Part shown: piece by piece, positions 1 to 8,468 of the stretch
How the letters are laid out: every line of letters begins with the position of its first letter
How positions within the stretch are numbered: position 1 is the first letter of the stretch
DNA from: a virus
IMG/VR virus record: IMGVR_UViG_3300032401_000085
Span: 1-24,044 of that record
DNA length: 24,044 bases
Strand: one strand, 5' to 3'
Notes under the pieces: generated by a model
The model's input: the letters and a program-made list of their open reading frames with translations, nothing else
Told to the model about the DNA's origin: nothing
Database searches by the model: none
Program-made: the position numbers and the translations under genes

Positions 1-405
1 ACCGAGCATAAGTATCGAATCTTCAAGTTCTGAAACATTAACGCCCCAACCTTTAACGATAGCGATAATATCTGTTACCCGACCACCAATGGCAGCAAGA
101 ACTTCTAAATAGGTAATTTTTTGTCCTGCCTGTCCTTTCTTAATTAGATCGCCAAGGATGTTATTTGCAGTTTCAATCATTGGCAGAACTTTTAGCTTCC
201 AATCGTTCTTATACTGTGGGTTTTTCTCAACCATTGCAACAGTTAGAATAGCGACATTCTTCAAGGACGATTGGGTTTGCTTAACAATGATTCTCGCCCT
301 CTCGTCATCCGTGGCCTTCTCCCATTTCTGTTGAAGAGTGGCACATCCCATCAACCCTACCAATAACACCAACGATAAAATTCCAATCAAAACTTTCCTT
401 TTCAT
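1..405 (-). CDS. Lipoprotein in the lysis cassette (3' end cut by window edge)
   Basis: The reading frame is open for 135 codons and runs off the left edge of the window. The N-terminus is a lipoprotein signal: a basic start (MKRK), a hydrophobic stretch and the lipobox L-M-G-C at residues 18-21, so the mature protein should be lipidated and membrane anchored. The rest is mostly helical and hydrophilic with no domain I recognise. The start at 405 is preceded by an AGGAGG site that overlaps the end of the holin-like gene, so the two are probably co-translated. Its position beside a holin-like gene and an endolysin suggests a role in host envelope disruption, for example an outer-membrane spanin-like part, but it is longer than typical small o-spanins. 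That role is inference only. Confidence 0.75.
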   Translation of the reverse strand, partial: MKRKVLIGILSLVLLVGLMGCATLQQKWEKATDDERARIIVKQTQSSLKNVAILTVAMVEKNPQYKNDWKLKVLPMIETANNILGDLIKKGQAGQKITYLEVLAAIGGRVTDIIAIVKGWGVNVSELEDSILMLG

Positions 406-416
406 AAATCCTCCTT

Positions 417-611
417 TCATGGTTTTACCCCTATTGGTGGAGGGGTCTGTTTAACATAAAGGAAAAATGAAATTATAGTGGGAACAAGAGCAATCATAAT
501 TAATTCCCTGAAAGTTGTCTTCCCAGGAATAATTGTAATCGTTCCCAATGCTGTAATAATCCCACTTGCCAATGCCGAAATAAGTCCCTGACACCATGCT
601 CCCCAATTCAT
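417..611 (-). CDS. Small two-helix membrane protein, probable holin
   Basis: The 64-residue protein has two predicted membrane segments (about residues 7-28 and 36-53) separated by a short polar turn with Pro-Gly-Lys, and a proline-rich tail. Size and topology match small phage holins, which form pores that let endolysin reach the murein. It sits directly downstream of the M15-type endolysin gene, which strengthens the call. The ribosome binding site AAGGAGGTGAT is almost a perfect complement of the 16S rRNA 3' end, four bases before the ATG. Holins share little sequence, so the assignment rests on context and topology. Confidence 0.7.
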   Translation of the reverse strand: MNWGAWCQGLISALASGIITALGTITIIPGKTTFRELIMIALVPTIISFFLYVKQTPPPIGVKP

Positions 612-623
612 AATATCACCTCC

Positions 624-968
624 TTATCCCTCGAAGTGCCCTTTGTCCCATTCGATCATCGACTTACCTCTATAGGCATCCGTCCATCGTTTATGCCAAT
701 ACTCAAAACCCTTTTTAGGTGGTAGTAATTCATCTTTATCTAAATCCTTATCAATATCACCTAAGTCTGGAAAGTATATATCTACCGCCTTTCCCCTCTG
801 GTGTTGGGAAATGTTGTTAATTCCATCACACTTTGATTTACCGAGTCCAAAAAGTCTTTTTTGTTCTTCATCTGATCTCTTCACATAGTCAATAATGGGA
901 TTCTCATCTTCCTTAAACATCTCAATAATCAACTGGCAAATATTGTAGGTAAATTCAACTCGGTTCAT
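624..968 (-). CDS. M15-type peptidase endolysin (D-Ala-D-Ala carboxypeptidase/VanY-like fold)
   Basis: This is a 114-residue single-domain enzyme. It contains the M15 zinc-site signature S-Q-H-Q-R-G-K-A-V-D (SxHxxGxAxD) near the middle and a C-terminal W-D-K-G-H-F-E that supplies the second histidine. M15 peptidases cut peptide cross-links or stems of murein, and small stand-alone versions serve as phage endolysins. No signal peptide is visible, so it would need the neighbouring holin for release. I chose the ATG at 968 because it overlaps the end of the upstream small gene (ATGAACCGAGTTGA). A longer frame starts with TTG at 995 and has no better ribosome binding site. Confidence 0.87.
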   Translation of the reverse strand: MNRVEFTYNICQLIIEMFKEDENPIIDYVKRSDEEQKRLFGLGKSKCDGINNISQHQRGKAVDIYFPDLGDIDKDLDKDELLPPKKGFEYWHKRWTDAYRGKSMIEWDKGHFEG

Positions 969-1131
969 ACTTCCTATGCCTTTCCATGTAGTCAATCATC
1001 GCGTCGACGTGCTTTTTTAAGGCCCATAATTGAATGATAGCCAGATCAACGTTCTCCCGCTTCTCATGGAGTATTCTGACGCATTCCCGAACAATATCAA
1101 TCTGGGCATGAAGCCAATCGTAGATGTTCAT
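955..1131 (-). CDS. Small helical protein of unknown function in the lysis cassette
   Basis: This 58-residue frame starts with an ATG that overlaps the stop of the upstream gene as ATGA (1131-1128) and ends inside the start of the endolysin gene with a 14-base overlap. Such tight coupling on both sides argues that it is translated. The protein is highly charged and probably all helical, with one cysteine at residue 17, no membrane segment and no recognised motif. It might be a small accessory of lysis or simply a linker gene. Confidence 0.65.
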   Translation of the reverse strand: MNIYDWLHAQIDIVRECVRILHEKRENVDLAIIQLWALKKHVDAMIDYMERHRKYEPS

Positions 1132-1439
1132 TTTATCCCATTGATGTGCTTATCAATTCTGTCCATAACCTGAGATTGCCTTTCCAAAATTAAATCCACC
1201 TTTTCTATGACTTGATCAAATCTTAAATCAATATTTTTATCTATTCCTGATGCCTTTTCAATTCTCAATAAAGCACATTGAGTCCTTATCTCCTCACAGG
1301 CCTCTATGGTCTGCTTCTCTTCAATTTCTCTCATGACTCTACGCCCCGTATTCTTGTAAAAGAACATCATAACTACAAAAAATATCCCCAGCACAATTAT
1401 GTCTCCTGGTAGTATCCATCTTAGCCATTCCGGATTCAT
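1128..1439 (-). CDS. Membrane-anchored coiled-coil protein
   Basis: The 103-residue protein has one strongly hydrophobic segment (about residues 12-28) followed by a basic stop-transfer patch (KNTGRR) and a long charged helix with heptad-like spacing, likely a coiled coil. N-out, C-in topology is expected. It is the first gene of the probable lysis cassette and is coupled to the next gene by an ATGA overlap. A GGTGAG motif lies just upstream of its ATG. Single-membrane-helix plus coiled-coil proteins next to endolysins can be inner-membrane spanins or antiholins, but an i-spanin would need the coiled coil in the periplasm, opposite to the topology predicted here. I therefore leave the function open. 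Confidence 0.7.
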   Translation of the reverse strand: MNPEWLRWILPGDIIVLGIFFVVMMFFYKNTGRRVMREIEEKQTIEACEEIRTQCALLRIEKASGIDKNIDLRFDQVIEKVDLILERQSQVMDRIDKHINGIK

Positions 1440-1483
1440 TTCGTCTCACCATGATGAAGAAAATATCATCCCCTCTCTATTTG

Positions 1484-4195
1484 TTATGATCCGATAAATT
1501 TAATCGCTGAAATTTCAAATTTTTGTAATTCAGGAATTTCTCTGACATCTAAGACTCTCCATAGATCACCTTCCCAATCCGCAACAGGACAATCGATAAG
1601 GGTGAAATAATCATCCCGCTCTAATTTTCTGACCAATCTATTACAGGCAATTTCGACTATCGGGATTAGATCCTTTTCCTGAGTAAGTTTCCACTGCAAG
1701 ACATCCTTAACCATATCTGCGTCGCGGACAGCAGGAAATGTGAGTTCTTCCGGCAGTTCCCCGTATTTTGTGATTGACGTGGAGTCAGGGATCTCGATCT
1801 GCTCGAAGTAGTCTCCAAATTTTTTCCTTTCGCCATTATTCCCGTGGTCGAGATCGAAGGAGGCCCGCAACACGTTTTTGATCTCCACAGACGGCGTCAT
1901 TTTGAAGACGGGCTCGCCGATGAAGATGGTTTTATCAATCGTCATCACGGGTGTTGGGTCTGAGGGCGCCGACCAGATTACTTCCATTAATTCCCATTCC
2001 ACCACGGTTACGGCATTAGCCATATCGGCCCAACTATTTATCACCACCAACCGATAATATCGATATGGCGTAAAATTGGTGAAGGCATATGATTGGACAT
2101 TGTTGTTATCAGCTTGCTGGCCGATGCAAAGGACCGTCCACGTCGTTCCATTGTTTGACCCGGAGAGGGAAAAGTCCTTTGCACGGGCGTGACCGTCAAG
2201 TAGATCGGTTTTGATGGTCAGTTTGCGTGCGATATGTGTAATCCCTGCCCCGGCATCATGCTGGACCCATTCTGGAAATGTTGCCACTCGCCCATGCCAA
2301 TATGTTGAATTCGAGTTGTCGCAAGAATTTGAAGGATAATATGTGACGTAGTAACCACTTGCCGTAATTCCGGTACCGTCCGATGGCAAGAAATCGCTTC
2401 CATAGGCTCCATTCGGGCCGGGATGAAAGCTGAGCTCGAATTTTCCGCCGTCTTCACGCATCTGTGAGCGCGTCTGCTCGTCGAGGCGTTTAAATATTTC
2501 AGATGCGATTAGACCGACTTTGGGCAGATTCATTGCCAGTTTGTAGGGAACGATCCTCCCATTATAGATCGTTCTCATGTCTCCCAAGAACGATCCGATG
2601 TCCGCAGAGGTCCGTCCCAACAGAGCCATCAATATATATTTTCTCGCATCCGAAGGATTCTCGATCAGGGCATTGGCGACTCCGGTATAGGTTCCGGAGC
2701 CATCGTCTGCATAGCCTTCTCCGTCTATGGTTACGAGAGGAGCCAGGACTTCGTCGGCAGATCCCGAAGGATTGCTGGCCCATCGTTCCACTTCAAGCCA
2801 AACTTCGGCTACATCAAATTCGGCAAACCCACCAGATACAGCGTGATTTGTATTGCCCCTGATTTTTACCTGCGTTGGAACGGTGGTAGTCGATAATTTC
2901 AATCTCACGGTTATCTGGGTGTTTGTGTCTCCGATGTCGATTTGTTCCGGTGTTTGAAGCCTAAAATACTCGCCGAAAGAACCCGTGAAGTTGCATTTGA
3001 CGACAGCTACCACATAGACCGCATCTGGTGCATCGCCATTATAAGAAGGAAAATTGAGTATAAAATCCCCGCACTTTTGTTCTGGAATTACTCCCGAGTA
3101 AGCGAATCTTTGCCACGTTGAATCATATAAATCGTACATCGATACATCATATCCCTGCCAGGTGATCGTTCCAACAATATCTTGATGACTGGCTGAAACC
3201 GGATGCATTTCATAGGTCGATTTTTGACCGTGCCCATGTTTATTCAGGGCCTTTTTCGTCATGGCGATCGTTGATTTTCCGTTATCGTTGAGATTGATCG
3301 TATAGTCTGATGGGTTTATGCGTGTTTGAGAGATGTAGACATCCGAAATCGATTTCATCTGTCCTATATCGGCAAGGTATTTGTATGAGTTCTGGATCAC
3401 CCAGACGACATCTCCCGCCTTATGGTTTGCAACAAGGGTCGAGCTGACGCCCCTTGTTAATCCTGTCAGTTTTTTGTTGATGGAGTCTTTCCCAGTATAG
3501 GTCATTTTTTCTTCATTGATCTGGATTGTTCCAGGGAATGGAAAGGATAGCGGAAATTCGACATCGCTCAAATAGATTTCTGTGGCAATATCGGTGAGAT
3601 TTGTATAGAGCGTCGAGGTTGCGCCGGTATCCACGCAGGGGCAGGGGATCCCCCGAACCGCTCCTATTAATCGATTTTCATATTGTCCGATGGCCTGGGG
3701 TGCGGCATTGGGCCAGTTGGCGCGGTTGATCTGTGTGAAGAGTTTCTTGGAATCGAGGGTGTGGAGGATAGAGAAAAGCTCGAAGTCAAAAAAATCGCCT
3801 TTTATTGTTTTTGGCTCTCCGAAGGCAACCCTATGAAGTTTGGTCGAGACATCGAAGCCAGGGATCACATGATCCTGAATATAGAGAACATAAATATCCA
3901 TTTCCCGCTTTGTGATGGGATTTTGAAGAAGGAAATCGAAAAGTTTATTATATGATCGGAAGGACTGATTTCTGAACGTGAGCTGGGCATTTAGGTTCAA
4001 GTATCCCCCAAACCTCTCTATCGAGTGGAGAGTTTCGGGGATATCGAGAAGATAATCTTCATAATTGTGTCCATTGAAGGCGAAATTTCGATCCGAAAAA
4101 TAAAGGGTTTCGCCTGGCAACGAGATATGGACAAAATAGAGTGGTTCAGGATCTCGTTCATATTTTTGGATCTGATCGGCAGAAAAAGATTTCAT
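1484..4195 (-). CDS. Large tail-tip/hub protein with discoidin-like domain
   Basis: The 903-residue protein is the last and largest tail gene, the position of central tail-tip (gpJ-like) proteins. The N-terminal 150 residues look like the DUF2163-type start of phage tail-hub proteins. A middle segment (about 500-600) resembles the J-like hub stretch that repeats 'A-L-I-E-N-P-x-D'. Residues about 600-740 look like an F5/8 type C (discoidin) jelly roll: W-V-Q-H-D-A-G early and R-Y-Y-R-L-V-V near the end. The remainder returns to hub-like sequence. The discoidin module could bind host-surface glycans. I chose the ATG at 4195 because it overlaps the upstream stop as ATGA and has GGAG eight bases before it. 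A TTG at 4231 would add 12 residues from inside the previous gene and is less likely. Confidence 0.8.
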   Translation of the reverse strand: MKSFSADQIQKYERDPEPLYFVHISLPGETLYFSDRNFAFNGHNYEDYLLDIPETLHSIERFGGYLNLNAQLTFRNQSFRSYNKLFDFLLQNPITKREMDIYVLYIQDHVIPGFDVSTKLHRVAFGEPKTIKGDFFDFELFSILHTLDSKKLFTQINRANWPNAAPQAIGQYENRLIGAVRGIPCPCVDTGATSTLYTNLTDIATEIYLSDVEFPLSFPFPGTIQINEEKMTYTGKDSINKKLTGLTRGVSSTLVANHKAGDVVWVIQNSYKYLADIGQMKSISDVYISQTRINPSDYTINLNDNGKSTIAMTKKALNKHGHGQKSTYEMHPVSASHQDIVGTITWQGYDVSMYDLYDSTWQRFAYSGVIPEQKCGDFILNFPSYNGDAPDAVYVVAVVKCNFTGSFGEYFRLQTPEQIDIGDTNTQITVRLKLSTTTVPTQVKIRGNTNHAVSGGFAEFDVAEVWLEVERWASNPSGSADEVLAPLVTIDGEGYADDGSGTYTGVANALIENPSDARKYILMALLGRTSADIGSFLGDMRTIYNGRIVPYKLAMNLPKVGLIASEIFKRLDEQTRSQMREDGGKFELSFHPGPNGAYGSDFLPSDGTGITASGYYVTYYPSNSCDNSNSTYWHGRVATFPEWVQHDAGAGITHIARKLTIKTDLLDGHARAKDFSLSGSNNGTTWTVLCIGQQADNNNVQSYAFTNFTPYRYYRLVVINSWADMANAVTVVEWELMEVIWSAPSDPTPVMTIDKTIFIGEPVFKMTPSVEIKNVLRASFDLDHGNNGERKKFGDYFEQIEIPDSTSITKYGELPEELTFPAVRDADMVKDVLQWKLTQEKDLIPIVEIACNRLVRKLERDDYFTLIDCPVADWEGDLWRVLDVREIPELQKFEISAIKFIGS

Positions 4196-5001
4196 GCAAG
4201 GATCTCCAGAACATTTAGGGTCAATCCCCAACGATTTATCTGCTCAGAGCGAAAATCTCCTAACCCTTCCGGGAGTTCCACAAAAAAAAGTTCTCCCTCT
4301 ACATCTTCAATGTAAAAGTTTTTCCCATAAATGAAGGTTCTAAAAATTTCGAGTTCAATTCTTTGTTCGTTAGAAATCTTTGTCAGATCGTAACGGCGCC
4401 TTTTCCTCTCCAAACCCCAAATCGTTTTCTGGGATTGGCCTGATTTTGATTCGATTCGATTGATATTGTCCTTCATCCCGCGATCATATCCATAGGAAGG
4501 GCCACGTTCAAATTCATAACTCTTTCCGAGCCAGAGTTCCGAGAATTCGGGCGCGCTCGAGGGACTATCGATCCCGAATCTCCAGTACCGTTTTTCAGTG
4601 TATGGAAGATCTTTTTCATATCGATCCGAGGGCATGACCCAGGCAAGAATCTGCTCATAAGTAACGCCATCGAGCGAATGATAAAGCCTCACGGTTTTGC
4701 CAGAGAAGTTATGACCCGATGGGATGATGATCTTGTCGACGCCGGGATTGATTGCATAGACGCCCTGGTCTATGTTGATCTGAAATTGCGAAGGTGTGGA
4801 ATTGCCCTTAAAAAGCAAACCGATATCCCGATCGTAAAGCCGATATTTTGGATAGGATGTATTTTCGGTGGTGACGGTTACGGCGCCGTTTTCCAGAATA
4901 TTTTTATAAAAGATTTTAATCCTCTTGTCAGAGGGCGTTGGAGCGTCAAAAGGGAAAAATCCTCCCAATGGAAGGCTGCCGTAAGGGGATGAACCGTACA
5001 T
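4192..5001 (-). CDS. Tail protein with jelly-roll-like middle domain
   Basis: The 269-residue protein lies between the small tail genes and the tail-tip gene, with a TAATG junction to its upstream neighbour and an ATGA junction downstream. The N-terminus is glycine/proline rich. Residues about 45-155 show a beta-rich pattern like carbohydrate-binding jelly rolls (Y-R-L-Y-D-R-D, R-L-Y-H-S-L-D-G-V-T-Y, R-Y-W-R-F-G-I-D). The last 100 residues are charged and helical/beta mixed and could be a tail-docking domain. By position it may take the distal-tail (Dit-like) or minor tail (gpL/gpM-like) role. I do not recognise a specific family, so the specific role is uncertain. Confidence 0.7.
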   Translation of the reverse strand: MYGSSPYGSLPLGGFFPFDAPTPSDKRIKIFYKNILENGAVTVTTENTSYPKYRLYDRDIGLLFKGNSTPSQFQINIDQGVYAINPGVDKIIIPSGHNFSGKTVRLYHSLDGVTYEQILAWVMPSDRYEKDLPYTEKRYWRFGIDSPSSAPEFSELWLGKSYEFERGPSYGYDRGMKDNINRIESKSGQSQKTIWGLERKRRRYDLTKISNEQRIELEIFRTFIYGKNFYIEDVEGELFFVELPEGLGDFRSEQINRWGLTLNVLEILA

Positions 5002-5198
5002 TATTCTCCCTCTTTATTCGGGATGACACGGTTGATCATCTCTGAAAGGGCGAACATCAATCCGTTTAGGGCGAAGACAGAGAGCTTATTGCCCGCCTCC
5101 TGCTCTCCAAAGTTCGTCAAGATGTTTTTAATTTCACCCCTGACCTGATCTTTTAGATTCCCCGGAATCTCAAAATCCTTTTTTCCTTCTTCGTTCAT
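5001..5198 (-). CDS. Small tail-region protein of unknown function
   Basis: The 65-residue protein is helical and charged at its N-terminus, with a more hydrophobic C-terminal half (about 38-58). I place the start at the ATG at 5198 because GAGAGGG lies seven bases upstream. The frame stays open to 5258, but that extension (starting at an ATG in the 46-residue cysteine protein gene) has no good ribosome binding site. The stop and the next ATG share one base (TAATG). No motif is recognised. Confidence 0.6.
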   Translation of the reverse strand: MNEEGKKDFEIPGNLKDQVRGEIKNILTNFGEQEAGNKLSVFALNGLMFALSEMINRVIPNKEGE

Positions 5199-5310
5199 AG
5201 TAACCCTCTCGATAATCGCAATCGAGGATTTCGGTATCCGAGTCCTCGATGTCTCCACATGGCCAGTGGATACACCCTTTGCAAAATTCAGACTTGATTA
5301 TCTTAATCAT
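5170..5310 (-). CDS. Short cysteine-rich protein overlapping both neighbours
   Basis: This 46-residue frame begins with ATGATTAA, so its ATG overlaps the stop of the tail fibre gene, and ends 29 bases inside the next gene. It contains cysteines at 10, 13, 19 and 31 in the pattern CxxC-x5-C-x11-C, which could bind a zinc ion, and ends in a basic tail (R-R-R-K-K). A GGTGG stretch lies about eight bases before the ATG. Without it there would be a gap of about 100 bases in an otherwise packed operon. The frame is short and untested, so confidence is moderate. Confidence 0.5.
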   Translation of the reverse strand: MIKIIKSEFCKGCIHWPCGDIEDSDTEILDCDYREGYYERRRKKGF

Positions 5311-6751
5311 ACCAAACCACCAGGTTAATATTTTTTGCGTTGCCCAGCCTGTTTCTAATCGTCAGCGGCTCCTGGGTTGCGGCCGTGCCGATGCAGAGTT
5401 TTGCGTCGGTGTCCGCATTGGCGACCACGTTGGCCGAGTTGGAGATGAGCGTCACCGTGCCAGTGGCGTTGATGGTAAAGAGGGTTCTTTCTTCATTACT
5501 CCCAGCTGTGACCCATCCGAAGGCTGAGTTTGTGATCGCCGGGAGATCAAATGTCGCATCATCCACCACGGACCCCTGGTAGGTCCACTGTTTGAGCGTG
5601 CCCTGGCGGAGATATGAGACCGTTCCAGGGAAAGAAAGGCCGCTCCCATCGTTATTGAGTTGTAAAAGCGTCTGGTTAATAGCATTATTTACGAACTGAA
5701 TTCCGGATGTTCCGCCTTTCATCCTTAGCCACGGGCCGCCGCTATCCGCCCAGATGGCGCCCGAATTTCCTGCTTGCATGACAAATTCGACGAGGTTGCT
5801 GTTTCCGAAGACCAGACCTCCGCCCGCATTGAAGTAGCTCTTCATCGCACCCAAAGACGTACCTATTCCAAAGATCATCTGGGTCGCGTCATATCCGCCG
5901 CCTTCCGGAGTCTCGATGAAAATTGCTTTTCTGTTCGCCGTAAATTTCTGGAGAACATGATCGTTGTTTAGATTGCCCTGTTTTTTGAGATAGATGGCGC
6001 ATGGGCCTCCCGAAATATTTGTAGTTGACCAGTCATAGATCTGGATTCCAAAGCCCGTATAGAGGTTCGAATTTTCGGCATCTGATGGGCCACGGTTGAG
6101 ATCCAAACCGATGCCCGTAGGCGATGAAGCCACGGCTCCAGCCTTGCCCTTGATACTTAGGTAAATTGAATCGCATTTACCGGAGTTCGTAATGCCGATG
6201 GCGCCCCCAACATCGAGAGCGTCCGAATCATGATTTAGGACGATTCCCCAGAAGAAGGACCCCGCGGGCGTTGTTTCGTTATTTTTGAAATTGAGATTAA
6301 TGAACGAGAGGTTCTGCCCCGCATCCACCTCGCAGGCATATTGAGAGGCATGTTTTAGAAGGACCCCGTCTCCCACCTTAACGGTCGGATTATCGAGCTG
6401 GAGGCGCTTGAATTTGCCGTCATTGATATCGTCATAAGTTTTTTTTGTTAAGACAATGGCCATTTGGTAGACCTTACCGCCGGTATTGTGGGTCTGTGAG
6501 GCGATCCCCTCCTGGCCGCGGGTCACGGTGAGGGTATCTGTCGATCGGGCCGTGCATCTTACGATTTCTACGTTCGGATCGTCGGAGGGGTCGGCATAAT
6601 CGGTCCCATTGAACCAAACCAGGTTGAAGGCTCCCTCGGTCGCCGGATCGGGAAACTTCGCCCCGTGGCCCGTGGTTAGAACAATAGTGACCGCCGATTC
6701 GTTATATCCGGTTGAAACCGTAACTTTAGCAAAGTTTTTTACAGAATCCAT
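5303..6751 (-). CDS. Tail fibre-like protein
   Basis: The 482-residue protein follows the tape measure gene. Its N-terminal 100 residues have a pattern seen in phage fibre and structural adaptors: a small beta domain ending in 'L-T-V-T-R-G-Q-E-G' with a threonine/histidine turn and G-G-K-V-Y. The rest is low in charge, rich in glycine, asparagine and serine and beta-strand dominated, as expected for a trimeric fibre shaft and tip. No peptidase or chaperone domain is visible at the C-terminus. A GGAGGGAG site lies just before the ATG. It probably contacts the host surface. The exact attachment point on the virion is unknown. Confidence 0.7.
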   Translation of the reverse strand: MDSVKNFAKVTVSTGYNESAVTIVLTTGHGAKFPDPATEGAFNLVWFNGTDYADPSDDPNVEIVRCTARSTDTLTVTRGQEGIASQTHNTGGKVYQMAIVLTKKTYDDINDGKFKRLQLDNPTVKVGDGVLLKHASQYACEVDAGQNLSFINLNFKNNETTPAGSFFWGIVLNHDSDALDVGGAIGITNSGKCDSIYLSIKGKAGAVASSPTGIGLDLNRGPSDAENSNLYTGFGIQIYDWSTTNISGGPCAIYLKKQGNLNNDHVLQKFTANRKAIFIETPEGGGYDATQMIFGIGTSLGAMKSYFNAGGGLVFGNSNLVEFVMQAGNSGAIWADSGGPWLRMKGGTSGIQFVNNAINQTLLQLNNDGSGLSFPGTVSYLRQGTLKQWTYQGSVVDDATFDLPAITNSAFGWVTAGSNEERTLFTINATGTVTLISNSANVVANADTDAKLCIGTAATQEPLTIRNRLGNAKNINLVVWYD

Positions 6752-6767
6752 ATCTCCCTCCGTTCAA

Positions 6768-8468
6768 TTATTCTTCCCCTTGAACCTCTCTAACCATTTC
6801 CATAAACCTTGATCTCTTGTTTTGCGCGAGATTCGTAAATTCATTGTCGATTTGATAAATATTGGTGACTCCCGCCTTCTCCCCTCCAACGATTGAGATC
6901 CGGAGAGGATAGGTCTGATTGGTCAGGGACTCCATTTTTTGACGCAATATGTCTATCCCTTGGCTAACGGAATCGAATTGAGATGTATCGATCGTTATTT
7001 TTTGTGGGCCAGTTAATGATTCCATCTGTCTCTGCATCCGGTTGAGTTCCTCAATGCTCTTCTCTACCATTTCCTCTACATTTCGGGTCAATTCATCTTT
7101 CGCCTTATTACTCTTAACCCCGATATCCTCGATCCATCTCCAGTCGGATTCCCAGGTAGTCCTGGCCCTGATTCCGGAGATCTCTTTCCCAGATGGGACC
7201 ATCGTCTCTTCCCAATGCCCCCCGGGCCCCTCTTCGGCAGGCTTCATCGAATATTTTTCCTGAATCTTTTTTAGTTCCTCGGTGAGTTTCTCTTTGGCTT
7301 TCGCCATCTCTTCAGTGCTGTATCCTTTCCCAATGAGCATTTGAAACTTTTTCTGAATGGCTGCGACTTCCTCTTCCGCTCCTTTTTTGGTCTTAACTCC
7401 GAGTTGTTCCATAATCTCCATGGCCTTCGCCCGCCGCTCCTCCATCCCGGCCATGCCCTTTAAAACGTTGGCTTCATAATCATATAGATCGCTGAGCTTA
7501 TAGTTCTGCTCAATGATCTTATCATTTGCCTCTTTTATGGCCTTGAGAGCTTCCGAGCTCTGACGAAGATAAGCTGGAGTCTCACCAAGCCCTTCTAAAC
7601 CTGTATCTCCGACCGAAAACATGGACACGGGAGATTTCTTTCCAAACAACTTTTTCCACGGAGATATTTCCAAATCCTTCGTAAAAAATTCTCCATGTTT
7701 CTTGCGAAGCTTTTCTATGGCTTCAATAGCCTCGTAAGCTCCGACGACGATTTTTTGAAAGAATGCCGTCCACCAGGCAGAGGCTTTTTTGAAATGGTGT
7801 TCCAGTTCCGATCCTTTTTTGATCAGTTTTTCGTCAAGAACGATTCCAAGCCTTTCCGCCTCTTGATAAAATTCTTTCAGTCCTGCACTACCCTTATTGA
7901 GCGTCGGAATCAAATTTTGTCCTGTTTTCCCAAACAGATCGACGGCCAGTGCGACTTTATCCACACCATCGGGCATCATCTTGAATCGGTCTGCGATATT
8001 CCCAAGTATCTCATCAAAGGATTTTGTCTTCCCTGCCGCATCTTTTGTCTCAACTCCGATGCTCTTAAAGAGAAAAATGGCCTCATCCTTTCCCTTACTC
8101 ACGTCATCCATGTGGCCGGCCAGGATCTTCATCCCTCTTCCGAGAGATTCGACATCGACATCCGTCATTTTTGCCGCATAGCTCAATTTCTGAAACGCAT
8201 CGCTCGATAGACCGGAAATCTTGGCCATGCGGTCAATCTCATTGATCGATTTGGCCGTTTCCTTTGCCATATTATAAATCTGCTCTCCGGTATGAAAAGC
8301 CCTTGCTCCGAGATTGACAATGGAATCGAGTTTGATCAGGCCCAGGGATTTGTTCATTCCCTCGACATGACCGGCTGTCTGCTGGATCTTGCCCGCAATT
8401 TTATCGAGAACGATGGAGCCATCATCATTGACCTTAAAACGAATGCTAAGTATGCTTTCGTCACCCAT
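6768..8468 (-). CDS. Tail tape measure protein
   Basis: The 566-residue protein lies directly after the frameshifted chaperone gene, the fixed position of tape measure genes. The N-terminal 230 residues carry the usual tape measure pattern (S-G-L-S-S-D-A-F-Q-K-L near residue 78, then a predicted helix-rich region with F-G-K-T-G-Q-N-L near 175). The rest is a long charged helix region and coiled coil. At about 1.5 angstrom per helical residue it would set a tail of roughly 85 nm, which is short to medium for a siphovirus. No lytic transglycosylase or peptidase domain is seen. Its ATG shares one base with the stop of the chaperone extension (TAATG). Confidence 0.9.
   Translation of the reverse strand: MGDESILSIRFKVNDDGSIVLDKIAGKIQQTAGHVEGMNKSLGLIKLDSIVNLGARAFHTGEQIYNMAKETAKSINEIDRMAKISGLSSDAFQKLSYAAKMTDVDVESLGRGMKILAGHMDDVSKGKDEAIFLFKSIGVETKDAAGKTKSFDEILGNIADRFKMMPDGVDKVALAVDLFGKTGQNLIPTLNKGSAGLKEFYQEAERLGIVLDEKLIKKGSELEHHFKKASAWWTAFFQKIVVGAYEAIEAIEKLRKKHGEFFTKDLEISPWKKLFGKKSPVSMFSVGDTGLEGLGETPAYLRQSSEALKAIKEANDKIIEQNYKLSDLYDYEANVLKGMAGMEERRAKAMEIMEQLGVKTKKGAEEEVAAIQKKFQMLIGKGYSTEEMAKAKEKLTEELKKIQEKYSMKPAEEGPGGHWEETMVPSGKEISGIRARTTWESDWRWIEDIGVKSNKAKDELTRNVEEMVEKSIEELNRMQRQMESLTGPQKITIDTSQFDSVSQGIDILRQKMESLTNQTYPLRISIVGGEKAGVTNIYQIDNEFTNLAQNKRSRFMEMVREVQGEE

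Noticed and set aside
1440-1475. Very short frame before the membrane coiled-coil gene with a good ribosome binding site
   Set aside because: Only seven codons; no support for a product, though a leader cannot be excluded.
2503-2862. Open frame on the plus strand within the tail-tip gene
   Set aside because: It lies wholly inside a well-supported tail gene, has arginine/histidine-rich shadow composition and no ribosome binding site.
7695-8210. A 171-codon plus-strand frame opposite the tape measure gene
   Set aside because: Its composition is the antisense of a helical coiled-coil gene, and no gene in the window is on the plus strand.
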